Source of the DNA: Heyndrickxia coagulans 36D1
Lineage (GTDB): Bacteria; Bacillota; Bacilli; Bacillales; Bacillaceae_C
Reading direction: 5' to 3'
DNA: 64,000 bases
Assembly: GCF_000169195.2 (NCBI RefSeq)
Contig: NC_016023.1
Span: forward strand, 2,542,001-2,606,000
Positions 1 to 8,305 of the stretch are shown here, piece after piece (position 1 is the stretch's first letter; every line of letters starts with the position of its first letter). Both the position numbers and the translations under genes were made by a program. Under the pieces are notes generated by a model, which searched no databases, was not told the DNA's origin, and saw only the letters and a program-made list of their open reading frames with translations.

Positions 1-334
1 CAGCTGGAAGCGGTCCGAATTTGAGGAGCAGATTTGGCCTATTCTCGCTGGCCGCATCCCGAATTTTGAAAAGGTAAAAGTCGAACGCGGCTGGGCCGGC
101 CTTTATGACTACAATACGGCCGACCATAATGCCATCATCGGCGAGCATCCGGAAATGAAAGGGTATTTTGTCGCATTCGGGTTCAGCGGGCACGGCATGC
201 AGCAGGCACCGGCCGTCGGAAAGGGGCTGTCGGACCTGATCCGGACCGGAAAGTATGAAACCATTGATCTTACACCGCTCCGGGTCGAACGGTTTGCAGA
301 AAACGACCTTGTTACAGAAGATGCCATTTATTAA
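1..334 (+). CDS. FAD-dependent oxidoreductase, DAO family (3' end only)
   Basis: The reading frame is open from base 2 to the TAA at 332-334 and enters from outside the window, so only about 110 C-terminal residues are visible. They include a WAGLYDYNTADHNAIIG segment and a GFSGHGMQQAPAVG segment. The second is the typical C-terminal FAD-binding part of glycine oxidase, sarcosine oxidase and FOXRED1-like DAO enzymes. The same GFSGHG motif occurs in the next gene, so two flavoproteins of one fold are adjacent. The substrate cannot be told from this fragment. A terminator overlaps the stop codon, so the gene ends its own transcript. Confidence 0.8.
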   Translation, partial: SWKRSEFEEQIWPILAGRIPNFEKVKVERGWAGLYDYNTADHNAIIGEHPEMKGYFVAFGFSGHGMQQAPAVGKGLSDLIRTGKYETIDLTPLRVERFAENDLVTEDAIY

Positions 335-354
335 AAGGGCATCTTCTGTTTTTG
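317..354 (+). terminator. Rho-independent terminator overlapping the stop codon of the DAO gene
   Basis: GAAGATGCC (317-325) pairs with GGCATCTTC (338-346) and is followed by a T-rich tail. The left arm lies inside the last codons of the upstream flavoprotein gene. Confidence 0.75.
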
Positions 355-409
355 CCTCATTTTCCAAACTACATGGTATAGTTATAATAACGGAAAGGGA
401 GGGAATACA

Positions 410-1555
410 ATGGAGAAACATTACGATGTTATTGTCGTTGGTGCCGGTTCAATGGGAATGGCAGCCGGTTATTTTCTGGCAAGGCAAGGTGTAAAAACGC
501 TTTTGCTGGATGCTTTTGACCCGCCGCATACATCCGGCAGCCACCACGGCGAAACGAGAATCATCCGCCATGCCTACGGGGAAGGACGGGATTACGTGCC
601 GCTCGTGTTGCGGGCGCAAACGCTTTGGGATGAACTGGAAAAGGCATCCGGAGAAAAGATTTTTGCCAAGACCGGCGTCCTCAGTTTCAGCCCGGAGGAT
701 CATGCGGCCTTTTTAAACGAAGCAATCGAAAGCGCAAATACATACAACCTCCCGATTAAAATGATGACCGGTGCGGAAGTGGAAAAACGCTGGCCTGGCA
801 TTTCACTTCCCGCTGGCTTCCAGGCCATTTATGAACCGGATGCCGGCGTCCTGTTTCCCGAAAATTGTATCCGCGCCTACCGTAAACTGGCGGAAGCAAA
901 AGGTGCGCGCTTGCTTGCCAATACCCGGGTTACAGATTTGAAAACCGACGGACAAACTGTCACCGTTGTAACAGAAACCGGCACATTCACCGCTGAAAAA
1001 TGCATTGTCAGCGGCGGTGCGTGGAACGGGAAATTGCTTGAAAACTTAGGGCTCAATTTGCCGCTTCAGCCGGTCCGGAAAACGGTCGGCTGGTTTGAAG
1101 CGGACGAAGCGCTGTTCAATGCAGATGTGTTTCCGGCTTTTACAATGGACGGATACGAAGGAACATACTACGGTTTTCCAAGTTTTAATGGAAGCGGCGT
1201 GAAAGTCGGGCGCCATGACGGCGGGCAGGCGGCAGACCCTGATACAATGAACCGGGAATTTGGCGCATACCGTGAAGACGAAGGAGATATCCGGGCCTTT
1301 TTGAAAACATACATGCGGGGGGCAGCCGGCCGCTTAAAAAAGGGAAAAGTATGCTTGTACACCAATACGCCGGATGAACATTTCATCATCGATACCCATC
1401 CTGTATATCCCAATGTGGCCATAGCCGCAGGATTTTCAGGACACGGCTTTAAATTTGCAAGCAGTGTCGGAGAGATGCTCAGCCAAATGGTGTTAAAAGA
1501 AAATGCCGAAAGCCCATTGCCGCTTTTTTCAATTAACCGGGCGGCTCTTGCATGA
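410..1555 (+). CDS. solA: Monomeric sarcosine oxidase / N-methyl-L-tryptophan oxidase family flavoenzyme
   Basis: This 381-residue protein should oxidatively demethylate an N-methyl amino acid to the free amino acid, formaldehyde and hydrogen peroxide in the cytoplasm. The N-terminus carries the dinucleotide motif VVGAGSMGMAAG (residues 9-20). Cys315 in KVCLYTNTPDEHF matches the cysteine that holds FAD covalently in MSOX/MTOX enzymes. Tyr254, Lys265, His269 and Lys348 sit in the contexts of the known MSOX active-site and oxygen-activating residues. Length is normal for the family. The start is set by GGGAGG just upstream of ATG 410. A TATAAT at 383-388 is a possible -10 box. Family assignment is firm; whether sarcosine or N-methyltryptophan is preferred cannot be read from sequence. 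Confidence 0.88.
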   Translation: MEKHYDVIVVGAGSMGMAAGYFLARQGVKTLLLDAFDPPHTSGSHHGETRIIRHAYGEGRDYVPLVLRAQTLWDELEKASGEKIFAKTGVLSFSPEDHAAFLNEAIESANTYNLPIKMMTGAEVEKRWPGISLPAGFQAIYEPDAGVLFPENCIRAYRKLAEAKGARLLANTRVTDLKTDGQTVTVVTETGTFTAEKCIVSGGAWNGKLLENLGLNLPLQPVRKTVGWFEADEALFNADVFPAFTMDGYEGTYYGFPSFNGSGVKVGRHDGGQAADPDTMNREFGAYREDEGDIRAFLKTYMRGAAGRLKKGKVCLYTNTPDEHFIIDTHPVYPNVAIAAGFSGHGFKFASSVGEMLSQMVLKENAESPLPLFSINRAALA

Positions 1556-1616
1556 TCATCATCGCAGCGTACACAGCCGGACAGAAAAAAATAGTTTTTT
1601 TCATGAAGGAGGAAAA

Positions 1617-2087
1617 ATGTTTTTATCGTATCCGATTTTATCCGCTTTACTTGGAATGCTTGTAGCACAAATCATAAAAGTGCCCATTCATTTCATCACA
1701 TCAGGGAAATTTGACTGGAGAATGGCGTTCAGTACAGGCGGAATGCCCAGTTCGCATACCTCGATGGTCATTGCCCTTACAACGGCGATCGGGCTGACTT
1801 CCGGATTCGGTTCCAATGCCTTTGCCATCAGCATCGTGTTTTCATCCATTGTTATTTACGATGCCATCGGTGTGCGCAGGCAGGCTGGTTTTCATGCAGA
1901 AGTGCTGAACCAGCTGCTTGCAGATTTCTCCCGGCTTCTCGATACAATGAAAGACCCGGGGCTGAAAAATGCCGAATCCCGGCAGAAACTGAAAGAACTT
2001 TTAGGGCATAAACCGGCGGAAGTATTTTTCGGGATCATAACAGGCATCCTCACCGCCGTGTTGACGTTCCTCTTGTACCCGTTTTAA
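1617..2087 (+). CDS. yuiD: Divergent PAP2 family membrane protein (DUF212), YuiD-like
   Basis: I place the start at ATG 1617, behind GAAGGAGG with good spacing; the frame is open further upstream but lacks a ribosome site there. The 156-residue product has the DUF212 signature GGMPSSHTS near residues 40-48 and DAIGVRRQAG near residue 82, plus several hydrophobic segments and a C-terminal LLGHKPAEVFFG motif before the last membrane helix. The family is distantly related to PAP2 phosphatases and sits in the membrane; its substrate is not established. Its last 22 bases, with the stop codon and a few bases beyond, recur at 2756-2782 on the far side of a repeat-rich insert, so the gene's original downstream sequence has been displaced by about 690 bp. 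Confidence 0.85.
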   Translation: MFLSYPILSALLGMLVAQIIKVPIHFITSGKFDWRMAFSTGGMPSSHTSMVIALTTAIGLTSGFGSNAFAISIVFSSIVIYDAIGVRRQAGFHAEVLNQLLADFSRLLDTMKDPGLKNAESRQKLKELLGHKPAEVFFGIITGILTAVLTFLLYPF

Positions 2088-2139
2088 AAAACCGACTATA
2101 TAAATGAACAAAATGTGGCCGCTCTGTTCAGTAAGCCCT

Positions 2140-2508
2140 ATGTAAAGTAAGCGTGGAAAACGCAGGCCTTTCTTCGCATAAAGCCTGTCTATGTGAAGTA
2201 AGCGTGGAAAAACGCAGGCCTTTCTTTACATAGGGCGCGTCTACGTTAAGGAAGCGCGGAAAAATGAAGGTCTTCCTTAACATATAGGTCGTCTACGTTA
2301 AGAAAGTGAAGAAAAACGACGGCCTTTCTTCACATAGAGCCTGTCTAGGTTAAGGAAGCGCGGAAAAATAAAGGTCTTCCTTACATATAGGTCGTCTATA
2401 GATTAAGGAAGTGAAGAAAAACGACGGCCTTTCTTCACATAAAGCCTGTCTATGTTAAGGAAGCAAGTAAAAACGAGGCTCTTCCCTAACATATAGGTCG
2501 TCTCTGTT
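2140..2508. repeat. 52-bp hairpin repeat array R1 (about 7 units)
   Basis: Units recur every 52 bp; GTTAAG anchors fall at 2245, 2297 and 2349. Each unit has the arms CTACGTTAAGGAAG and CTTCCTTAACATA(t)AG, so adjacent units form strong hairpins either across a 17-nt AT-rich loop or across a short GTCGT-type loop. The array runs directly into the MITE-like copy at 2509. Confidence 0.85.
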
Positions 2509-2719
2509 AGGGCTTGCTGAACGAATCCGATTCTAAGTTTGTACCCAATTTGTCAGCAAGCAAGTTATGTCTCAAAAAATAGAAGAATCCGTCTTCGAAA
2601 AGGCGATTCTGTCTTCTCTATACGTTGAATCAGCTTTCAGGTGCAAGCTATTTCCAATTTCTGCCGAAGCTGTCAACATCCTTATCAAATATAGAAATTT
2701 TATGTATTCAGTAAGCCCT
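2509..2719 (+). mobile_element. MITE-like element, copy A
   Basis: A non-coding element of about 211 bp that begins AGGGCTTGCTGAAC and ends TTCAGTAAGCCCT, giving terminal inverted repeats of about 13 bp. Internal segments (CGAATCCGATTC, AGAAGAATCC, TTCTCTAT, GAATCAGC, TCAACATCCTT) recur in the same order in the other copies at 51607, 53204, 56773 and 58322. No ORF is visible. An isolated right end of the same family lies at 2127-2139. Confidence 0.75.
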
Positions 2720-2944
2720 ATATCGTAGTTTGCGGAGTACGATTACAAGCACTGTGTTCCTCTTGTACCCGTTTTAAAAAACGCAAAAAAAGGCGGCGGA
2801 CATGGAGAACGTTACCGTCTTTTAAATGATTTTATCCAGCCTTTCACTTTTTCAAAGCAACCGTTATGGAATAGCCGAGCGAACCGGATTCACCCGGCAA
2901 ACGCTAGGACCCCGTAGGCCCGCCAGCTGGTGTGAAAAATCCAT

Positions 2945-3727
2945 TTATCCCCGCAGCAGCGATTCCGTCCCGTCGATATAGATGTCTGTGCCGCTGATAT
3001 GGCTGGAATCGTCCGATGCAAGGAACAAAACAAGATCGGCAACTTCTTCCGGTTTTCCCGGCCTTCCGGAAAGCGGCTGGTCGCCTTCAGGAAATTCAAT
3101 CGGAATTTGCACCTTTTCCAGTTCTTCCGTACGGTTCGTATTTTGCTCAATTTTTGTTTCAATCGCTCCCGGGCAAACGGCATTGACCCGGATTTTATAG
3201 CGGGCAAGTTCCAAAGCTGCCATTTTCATAAACGCTACCTGCCCGGCTTTTGAACTGCTGTAAGCGGACATGCCGATGTTCGAAAAAATGCGGTTGCCGT
3301 TGATCGAGCTCGTGATGATGATACTGCCGCCCCTATTTTTCATATGCGGGATGGCATATTTTGTGAGGAGAAAAGTCCCTTTTAAATTGGTCGACAACGT
3401 TTTTTCCCAGTCATCCGGGGTCAAGTCTTCAATCGGTGCCACGGTCCCGTTAATGCCGGCATTCGAGAATACGATATCAAGCCGGTCCCATTCCCTGACT
3501 GTCTTGTCAACAGCCGTTTTCACCTGTTCCGGATCAGTGACATCGACTTCCAAAGCCATCGCTTCCCCGCCATTTTGTTCAATCCGTCTTTTGACCTCAT
3601 CCGCCCGTTTCTGTTCAATATCCATTACGCAAACTTTTGCGCCTTCTGCAGCAAGTTTCAAGGCGGACGCTTCCCCGATGCCGGAACCGCCGCCGGTTAT
3701 AATCGCTACTTTATCTTTCAATCTCAT
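2945..3727 (-). CDS. SDR family NAD(P)-dependent oxidoreductase
   Basis: A classical short-chain dehydrogenase of about 260 residues. It shows the cofactor motif TGGGSGIG (residues 12-19), a D after beta-2 (VMDIEQKRA), which favours NAD over NADP, the NAG motif in VFSNAGINGT, the catalytic serine in IIITSSING and YSSSK with the catalytic Tyr and Lys. The C-terminus SGTDIYIDGTESLLRG is typical of glucose-dehydrogenase-like SDRs. The substrate cannot be deduced. I prefer ATG 3727 (AGGAG nine bases upstream); a GTG two codons earlier at 3733 is possible. The gene stands alone, opposite in direction to its neighbours. Confidence 0.85.
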   Translation of the reverse strand: MRLKDKVAIITGGGSGIGEASALKLAAEGAKVCVMDIEQKRADEVKRRIEQNGGEAMALEVDVTDPEQVKTAVDKTVREWDRLDIVFSNAGINGTVAPIEDLTPDDWEKTLSTNLKGTFLLTKYAIPHMKNRGGSIIITSSINGNRIFSNIGMSAYSSSKAGQVAFMKMAALELARYKIRVNAVCPGAIETKIEQNTNRTEELEKVQIPIEFPEGDQPLSGRPGKPEEVADLVLFLASDDSSHISGTDIYIDGTESLLRG

Positions 3728-4052
3728 CTTCACTTACTCCTCTCCGATGGAATACGACAGTAGTTTACCCGTTCTTCAACTGTTTGTAACAGACAGGCTC
3801 GAAAAGAGAAGCCGGGCTTTGCCGGAAAAGCATGACGAAGGGGTCAAAATGGAAGAAGGGGAACATTCGATTGGGTGTTTTCCTAGGCCAAATGGTATGC
3901 GCTGCTGTTTAGGGTAAGGCATTGGCGTTCGGAAAAACGGCCGTTTCCATGCACCGGAACAATGCCGGTTCTTTGTTTTTCTCCTCTTTTCCATGTAAGA
4001 TAAAAATAGAATATTTTTCTAGACAGATTGGTTTAAAAGGGGGTTGGATGAT
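3728..4052. other. Gene-free stretch between the SDR and the glycosyltransferase
   Basis: About 325 bp between divergently transcribed genes. It must hold both promoters. An AT-rich segment near 3996-4020 is a candidate for the rightward promoter, but I see no well-spaced -35/-10 pair, repeat or RNA structure that I can defend. Confidence 0.4.
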
Positions 4053-5147
4053 ATGATCGGAAATGTCGCCGTTGTCATTCCGGCACTGAATCCGGAAGCG
4101 CAGCTCGTCCATTATGCCGATCGCCTGCTCGCAAAAGGAGCGGCGCGGATTATTGTCGTGGACGATGGAAGCAGTCCGGCATGTGCGCCGATTTTTCAGA
4201 TGCTGTCGCAAAAAGAGAGATGCACCGTGCTCCATCATCCGGCGAACCGCGGGAAGGGGCGTGCGCTGAAAACAGCTTTTGCCCATATTTTGGCGCATCA
4301 CGGCAGCCTTTCCGGTGTGGTCACAGCAGATTGTGACGGCCAGCACAGTCCGGAAGATGTTGAAAAAATGGCAGCAAGCCTCCGGCAAAATCCGCATAGC
4401 ATCATTCTTGGCGCACGCGATTTCAGCCTGGAGCATGTGCCGCCCAAAAGCCGGTTCGGCAATCGTTTGACAAGCTTTCTCTTTAAAGCCCTGTACGGCG
4501 CAGAGATCGGCGATACGCAGACAGGCTTGCGCGGCATCCCGAAGCAGGAGCTCGGCTGGCTGCTGGCGCTGAAAGGCGAACGGTTTGAGTATGAAATGAA
4601 CATGCTCATTTATGCGAGAAAAATGAACGTAAAAATCCGGGAAGTGCCGATCCGCACCATTTATTTTAACCGCAACGAAGGTACCCATTACCGGCCGGTT
4701 AAAGATTCGTTGAAAATCTTCCGTAAAATCATATCCGGGCTTTTTTATTATGCTTTTCCCGCACTGATCTTTTTAATCGCAGATATACTCAGTTTCTCGC
4801 TTTTATACCGGTATGTCCTGGCAGGGATTCCGCATGTATGGAAAGTGCTCGCGGCCACTGCTGCCTCACAGGTGGTTGCCTTTGCCGTCTTTCTTATGGT
4901 CAAATACAGGCTTTTAAAATGGAAACGATTTTTAGTCCGGTACTTGATGGCATGCCTGTTGTTCATCGTGGTCTCTTTCTTATTCATCGAAGCCGGATCC
5001 GGTCTGCTTCAATTTGATCCCGTGCTGGCAAAAACGATTGCAAGCCTTTTTCTTGCCCTTTTCTTCTACCAGCTCCAGCTTCATTGGGGGATTTTTTCCG
5101 GCTATCCGGAATATGGGCAACTGGCAGGGGAGAGGCGCCATGGCTAA
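4053..5147 (+). CDS. Family 2 glycosyltransferase with C-terminal membrane domain (dolichyl-phosphate mannose synthase-like)
   Basis: The N-terminal 210 residues are a GT-A fold transferase: VVIPALNPE at the start, VVDDGSSP with the nucleotide-sugar-binding Asp, NRGKGRALKTAF, the metal-binding TADCDGQH and the acceptor-side GDTQTGLRGI. The remaining 130 residues hold about four hydrophobic helices resembling a GtrA-type flippase domain. It probably moves sugar to or across the membrane as a polyprenyl-linked donor. ATG 4053 lies nine bases after AAAGGGGG; a TTG at 4044 in the same frame is too close to that site. The stop overlaps the next start by 8 bp, so the two genes are translationally coupled and likely share one cell-envelope pathway. 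Confidence 0.82.
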   Translation: MIGNVAVVIPALNPEAQLVHYADRLLAKGAARIIVVDDGSSPACAPIFQMLSQKERCTVLHHPANRGKGRALKTAFAHILAHHGSLSGVVTADCDGQHSPEDVEKMAASLRQNPHSIILGARDFSLEHVPPKSRFGNRLTSFLFKALYGAEIGDTQTGLRGIPKQELGWLLALKGERFEYEMNMLIYARKMNVKIREVPIRTIYFNRNEGTHYRPVKDSLKIFRKIISGLFYYAFPALIFLIADILSFSLLYRYVLAGIPHVWKVLAATAASQVVAFAVFLMVKYRLLKWKRFLVRYLMACLLFIVVSFLFIEAGSGLLQFDPVLAKTIASLFLALFFYQLQLHWGIFSGYPEYGQLAGERRHG

Positions 5148-5826
5148 AGGTTACGGACTATTTTTTAAATCAGTGCGCCAACTTGTACGTTTCGTTTATC
5201 CGTCCTACAAAGCGCAAATTTCCGGGGAAATTGCCGGACCGGCTGTTTATGTTTCACATCATCGCAATTTATTCGGCCCGTTTGTTACATTGCTTTGGTA
5301 TCCGGAATTTATCCGCACCTGGATTTTGCACGTTTTTCTTGACCGAAAATCTTGCAGCAGGCAATACGCCGATTACACGTTCACAAAAAGATTCGGCTTG
5401 CCGCGGGCTTTGGCGAACCCGGCCGCCTTTTTTCTGTCATTCGGAATCACGAAGCTGCTGAAATCCGGGAGAGGCATTCCCGTTTTCCGGAGCTCGCGCA
5501 AAATCATCCGGACGTTTCAGGAAAGCGTCGAAGCATTAAAGAACGGGGAGAGCATCGCCATTTATCCCGATATTGACTACACAGACAACGCGGCGGGTGT
5601 AAAAGGGATGTACGAGGGTTTCCTGTATTTGGAAAAATATTTTTACAAAGCAACCGGCCGCCACGTCCAGTTTGTCCCTTTGTACGCCAGCAAGACGAAA
5701 CGATTGCTTGTTACAGGCACGCCGGTTTTTTTCCGGGAAGGGGAAGATTTCCGGACGGAGAAGGAAGTGGTATATGAAAAATTGCACAAGGCATTGAACC
5801 GGCTCGCAGCGCAGTACGGCGAATAG
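5140..5826 (+). CDS. PlsC-like lysophospholipid/glycerol acyltransferase family protein
   Basis: The start ATG 5140 lies inside the end of the preceding glycosyltransferase gene, behind AGGGGAGAGG. The 228-residue product resembles the 1-acyl-glycerol-3-phosphate acyltransferase fold: VSHHRNLFGPF (around residue 39) is in the place of the HX4D block, GRGIPVFRSS matches block II, and IAIYPDIDYTD is in the place of the FPEG block. The catalytic block lacks the usual aspartate four residues after the histidine. It may therefore be a divergent acyltransferase or use another acceptor. Coupling to the GT2 gene suggests that both act on one envelope lipid or glycolipid. Confidence 0.7.
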   Translation: MAKGYGLFFKSVRQLVRFVYPSYKAQISGEIAGPAVYVSHHRNLFGPFVTLLWYPEFIRTWILHVFLDRKSCSRQYADYTFTKRFGLPRALANPAAFFLSFGITKLLKSGRGIPVFRSSRKIIRTFQESVEALKNGESIAIYPDIDYTDNAAGVKGMYEGFLYLEKYFYKATGRHVQFVPLYASKTKRLLVTGTPVFFREGEDFRTEKEVVYEKLHKALNRLAAQYGE

Positions 5827-5831
5827 CAGGC

Positions 5832-5866
5832 AAAAAAACGGCAGGGGCATGCTCCGCCGTTTTTTA
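5832..5866 (+). terminator. Terminator after the acyltransferase gene
   Basis: AACGGC-AGG pairs with CTC-CGCCGTT around GGCATG and is followed by TTTTTT. It closes the two-gene unit. Confidence 0.8.
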
Positions 5867-6048
5867 CTGCAAAATGAATTCTGTTCCGTCGCTATAGATG
5901 CCTTCCGTTTCGGCTTTGGTCCTAAAGCCGGGCCAGCCCCCAATATCAAAAACTTTCAAAAACAACGAATTCAAGCCTTTGCCTAAAGCTTTTGCGGGAT
6001 GGTTCCGATACCTAATAAGTGAGAATGTACAACGAAGGGGAGACAGCA

Positions 6049-8100
6049 TTGAAAAAGCAAAAGAAATTCATTCCGCTCACCGTCAAATGGGGCGGCCTGA
6101 TTTGCGCCGCCATTTTGATATCCATTTTGGCGACGGTCGGACTGGAATATGCCACCACAAGCCATCTGTTAAAAACGAAAAACCGCGGCGTCAACCAAAT
6201 GGTCGCAAATGAAGCGGCATCGCAGGTCGAAGCAGGGCTTGCAAAATACGAAACGTCACTTGACGAGCTGGCCGGCCTTGTCGAAACGGATCTCCAGCGG
6301 AAAAACAAGATGCAGGACATTGAAGCTGAAATCAAATCGGTCCAGACACGGAATAAGCAACTCGCTTCCGCTTATTATATGGATTTCCAGACCGGGAAAC
6401 TCCATATTTCCCCGTATGCAAAACTTAATCTGGATGTGCGCAATACGAATACATACCGCTATTTGCAGAAAAAGCCGCAACTTCAGTGGATGGATATTTA
6501 TAAAGACAAGGTGACAGGCGCCATTATGACGTCTGTTGTCGCGCCGGTTTTTTCCGGCGGGAGGATGGCCGGCGCCGTCGGATATGACATCAATTTATCC
6601 GAAATGGGCAAGATCCGGGCAGACATCGAACACGATTCAAACAACAAACTTGCGATTTTTGATGCGAAGGGCGTGATCGTGACGTCGTTTTTAAAAAACG
6701 GCGACGGGAAAAATGCCAGGCCGGCAAACAGCGGAAAAGTAGAAGGGGTAAAAGATATTGAAAGCAGCACCCGACTCGAAAAAGATTTCGCTTTTGCCGA
6801 AAAAATTTATAGCCAAAAGACGGCGGCCGCAACTTTTCACTGGAACGGGGCAGGGTATGATGTCTATGCCACAACGATCCCGAAAACCGGCTGGAAAGTA
6901 GCCTCGTTTAACCCGCAGTCCGAGTTCAGCGCCCAGATTGGCAAAATAAAGAAGATGGGCCTTCTTTCAATCGGGATCGGGCTTTTAATCGGCATTGTCT
7001 TTGCTGTGTTGATTGCCGGCCGGCTCGTGAAGATTATCAAAAACTTGCAGCAAGTCCTGGCCAAAACGGCGGAAGGGGATCTGGTTACAGCGTTTGCGTT
7101 CCGCTCCAATGATGAGATCGGGGAACTGGCCAAAAGTTACAACGCCATGCTTCACAATATGCGCAGCCTGATTGCAAAAGTGAGGGACAGTGTCGACGCC
7201 GTGAACAAGTCCACTGCCGGCCTTCGTACGGTGACAAAAGAAAATGAAGCGGCTGTGACGGATGTTTCTAAGGCGGTGGAAGATATCGCGGCAGGCGCAG
7301 CCAACCAGTCCGATCATATTGAAACCGGATCAAATGCAATGCGCGATTTGGGCGGCGAAATCGAAAAACTCGCCGCACAATCGCAGGTCATTGAAAGCGC
7401 GGTGGATCAAGCAGAAACAGAGATCAAATCCGGTACGAAACAGGTCGATAATCTCGAAGCCTCTTATCAAAAACTGGAACAGGCTTTTGAAAGAGTCACA
7501 TCGATGATGGCCGGGCTGAATGAAAAATCGAAATCAATCGCACAAGTCGCGGATGTGATCACGCAAATCGCAGAACAGACGAATCTATTGTCATTAAATG
7601 CCTCGATTGAAGCGGCGCGCGCCGGTGAAAACGGGAAAGGATTTGCCGTAGTGGCCAATGAAGTGCGCAGTCTGGCCGAGCAGTCGAAACAGTCGGCAAA
7701 AGATATCCGGGCAACGATTGCGGACGTGCTCCAAGACATGAAAGAACTGGTGGACGTCGTGGGGGAAACAAATGAAATCAGCACCGGGCAGAAAAAAGCG
7801 GTCAACTCCGTGAGCACTTCGATTGCCGTTTTGGCCGAAGGATTGGAGAAGATGCTCAGCTCAATTAAACAGGAAGCTGAATCGATCCGCTCGATCGGGG
7901 AGCAAAAAGATGCCGTTGTCCAAATGATTGAAGACCTGTCCGCCGTTTCCCAGCAAACTGCCGCCGCTTCAGAAGAAATTTCATCTTCCATGGAAGAACA
8001 AGCCGCCTCAGCCGGCGAACTCTCCCGCTACACAGAAAAACTGTTCACCCTCACGGAGGAACTGGAGAGGGAGATTGGGGAGTTTACAATTAAAAAATGA
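6049..8100 (+). CDS. Methyl-accepting chemotaxis protein with extracellular dCache-type sensor
   Basis: A 683-residue membrane chemoreceptor. It has a signal-anchor helix (about residues 15-35), a periplasm-side sensor of about 270 residues with the PAS-like core VVAPVFSGGRMAGAVGYD, a second membrane helix (about 305-330), a HAMP domain (NDEIGELAKSYNAM) and a long cytoplasmic coiled coil. The hairpin tip shows the conserved IAEQTNLLSLNASIEAARAG and FAVVANEVRSLAEQS segments that contact CheA and CheW. The ligand is unknown; dCache receptors often bind amino acids or organic acids. TTG 6049 is chosen because AAGGGGAG lies seven bases upstream; an upstream GTG at 6019 has no ribosome site. Confidence 0.9.
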   Translation: MKKQKKFIPLTVKWGGLICAAILISILATVGLEYATTSHLLKTKNRGVNQMVANEAASQVEAGLAKYETSLDELAGLVETDLQRKNKMQDIEAEIKSVQTRNKQLASAYYMDFQTGKLHISPYAKLNLDVRNTNTYRYLQKKPQLQWMDIYKDKVTGAIMTSVVAPVFSGGRMAGAVGYDINLSEMGKIRADIEHDSNNKLAIFDAKGVIVTSFLKNGDGKNARPANSGKVEGVKDIESSTRLEKDFAFAEKIYSQKTAAATFHWNGAGYDVYATTIPKTGWKVASFNPQSEFSAQIGKIKKMGLLSIGIGLLIGIVFAVLIAGRLVKIIKNLQQVLAKTAEGDLVTAFAFRSNDEIGELAKSYNAMLHNMRSLIAKVRDSVDAVNKSTAGLRTVTKENEAAVTDVSKAVEDIAAGAANQSDHIETGSNAMRDLGGEIEKLAAQSQVIESAVDQAETEIKSGTKQVDNLEASYQKLEQAFERVTSMMAGLNEKSKSIAQVADVITQIAEQTNLLSLNASIEAARAGENGKGFAVVANEVRSLAEQSKQSAKDIRATIADVLQDMKELVDVVGETNEISTGQKKAVNSVSTSIAVLAEGLEKMLSSIKQEAESIRSIGEQKDAVVQMIEDLSAVSQQTAAASEEISSSMEEQAASAGELSRYTEKLFTLTEELEREIGEFTIKK

Positions 8101-8106
8101 TACAGG

Positions 8107-8145
8107 AGGGGAGTGAAAGCCGTGCTTGCACTCCCTGATTTTTGC
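8107..8145 (+). terminator. Terminator after the chemoreceptor gene
   Basis: GGGAGTG (8109-8115) pairs with CACTCCC (8129-8135), followed by a T-rich tail. Confidence 0.75.
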
Positions 8146-8240
8146 CTGCTGCATCCAGATGAATAAAATACATTACGGGAATAACAGACGGTTTTTGTAT
8201 GTGTAAAATTTTACTCGAAGGGGCAAATGAGTGGAAAAAA

Positions 8241-8305
8241 ATGGGAAGACACTCTATCATCTAAATGTACACCTTGAATGAACATCTAGAGAGAGGTCTT
8301 CCCAT
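8241..8305 (+). promoter_or_regulatory. Fold-back hairpin covering the transposase start
   Basis: ATGGGAAGAC (8241-8250) is the exact reverse complement of GTCTTCCCAT (8296-8305). The right arm contains the ATG of the transposase and adjoins its AGAGAGG ribosome site; CTCTA and TAGAG extend the stem. Transcripts entering from outside the element would hide the start codon. Shielding of this kind is known for IS10 and IS50 and is inferred here. Confidence 0.55.

Larger units (their letters stand above)
2066..2782. repeat. Repeat-rich insert bounded by a 27-bp direct repeat
   Basis: The 27 bases at 2066-2092 (end of yuiD, its TAA and five following bases) are repeated exactly at 2756-2782. The 663 bp between contain, in order: 32 bp resembling the end of the 95-bp element at 33586 (2097-2128), a right end of the MITE-like family (2127-2139), a 52-bp hairpin array and a full MITE-like copy. 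No convincing gene is present. The exact repeat looks like a long target duplication or the footprint of a recombination event. Confidence 0.8.
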
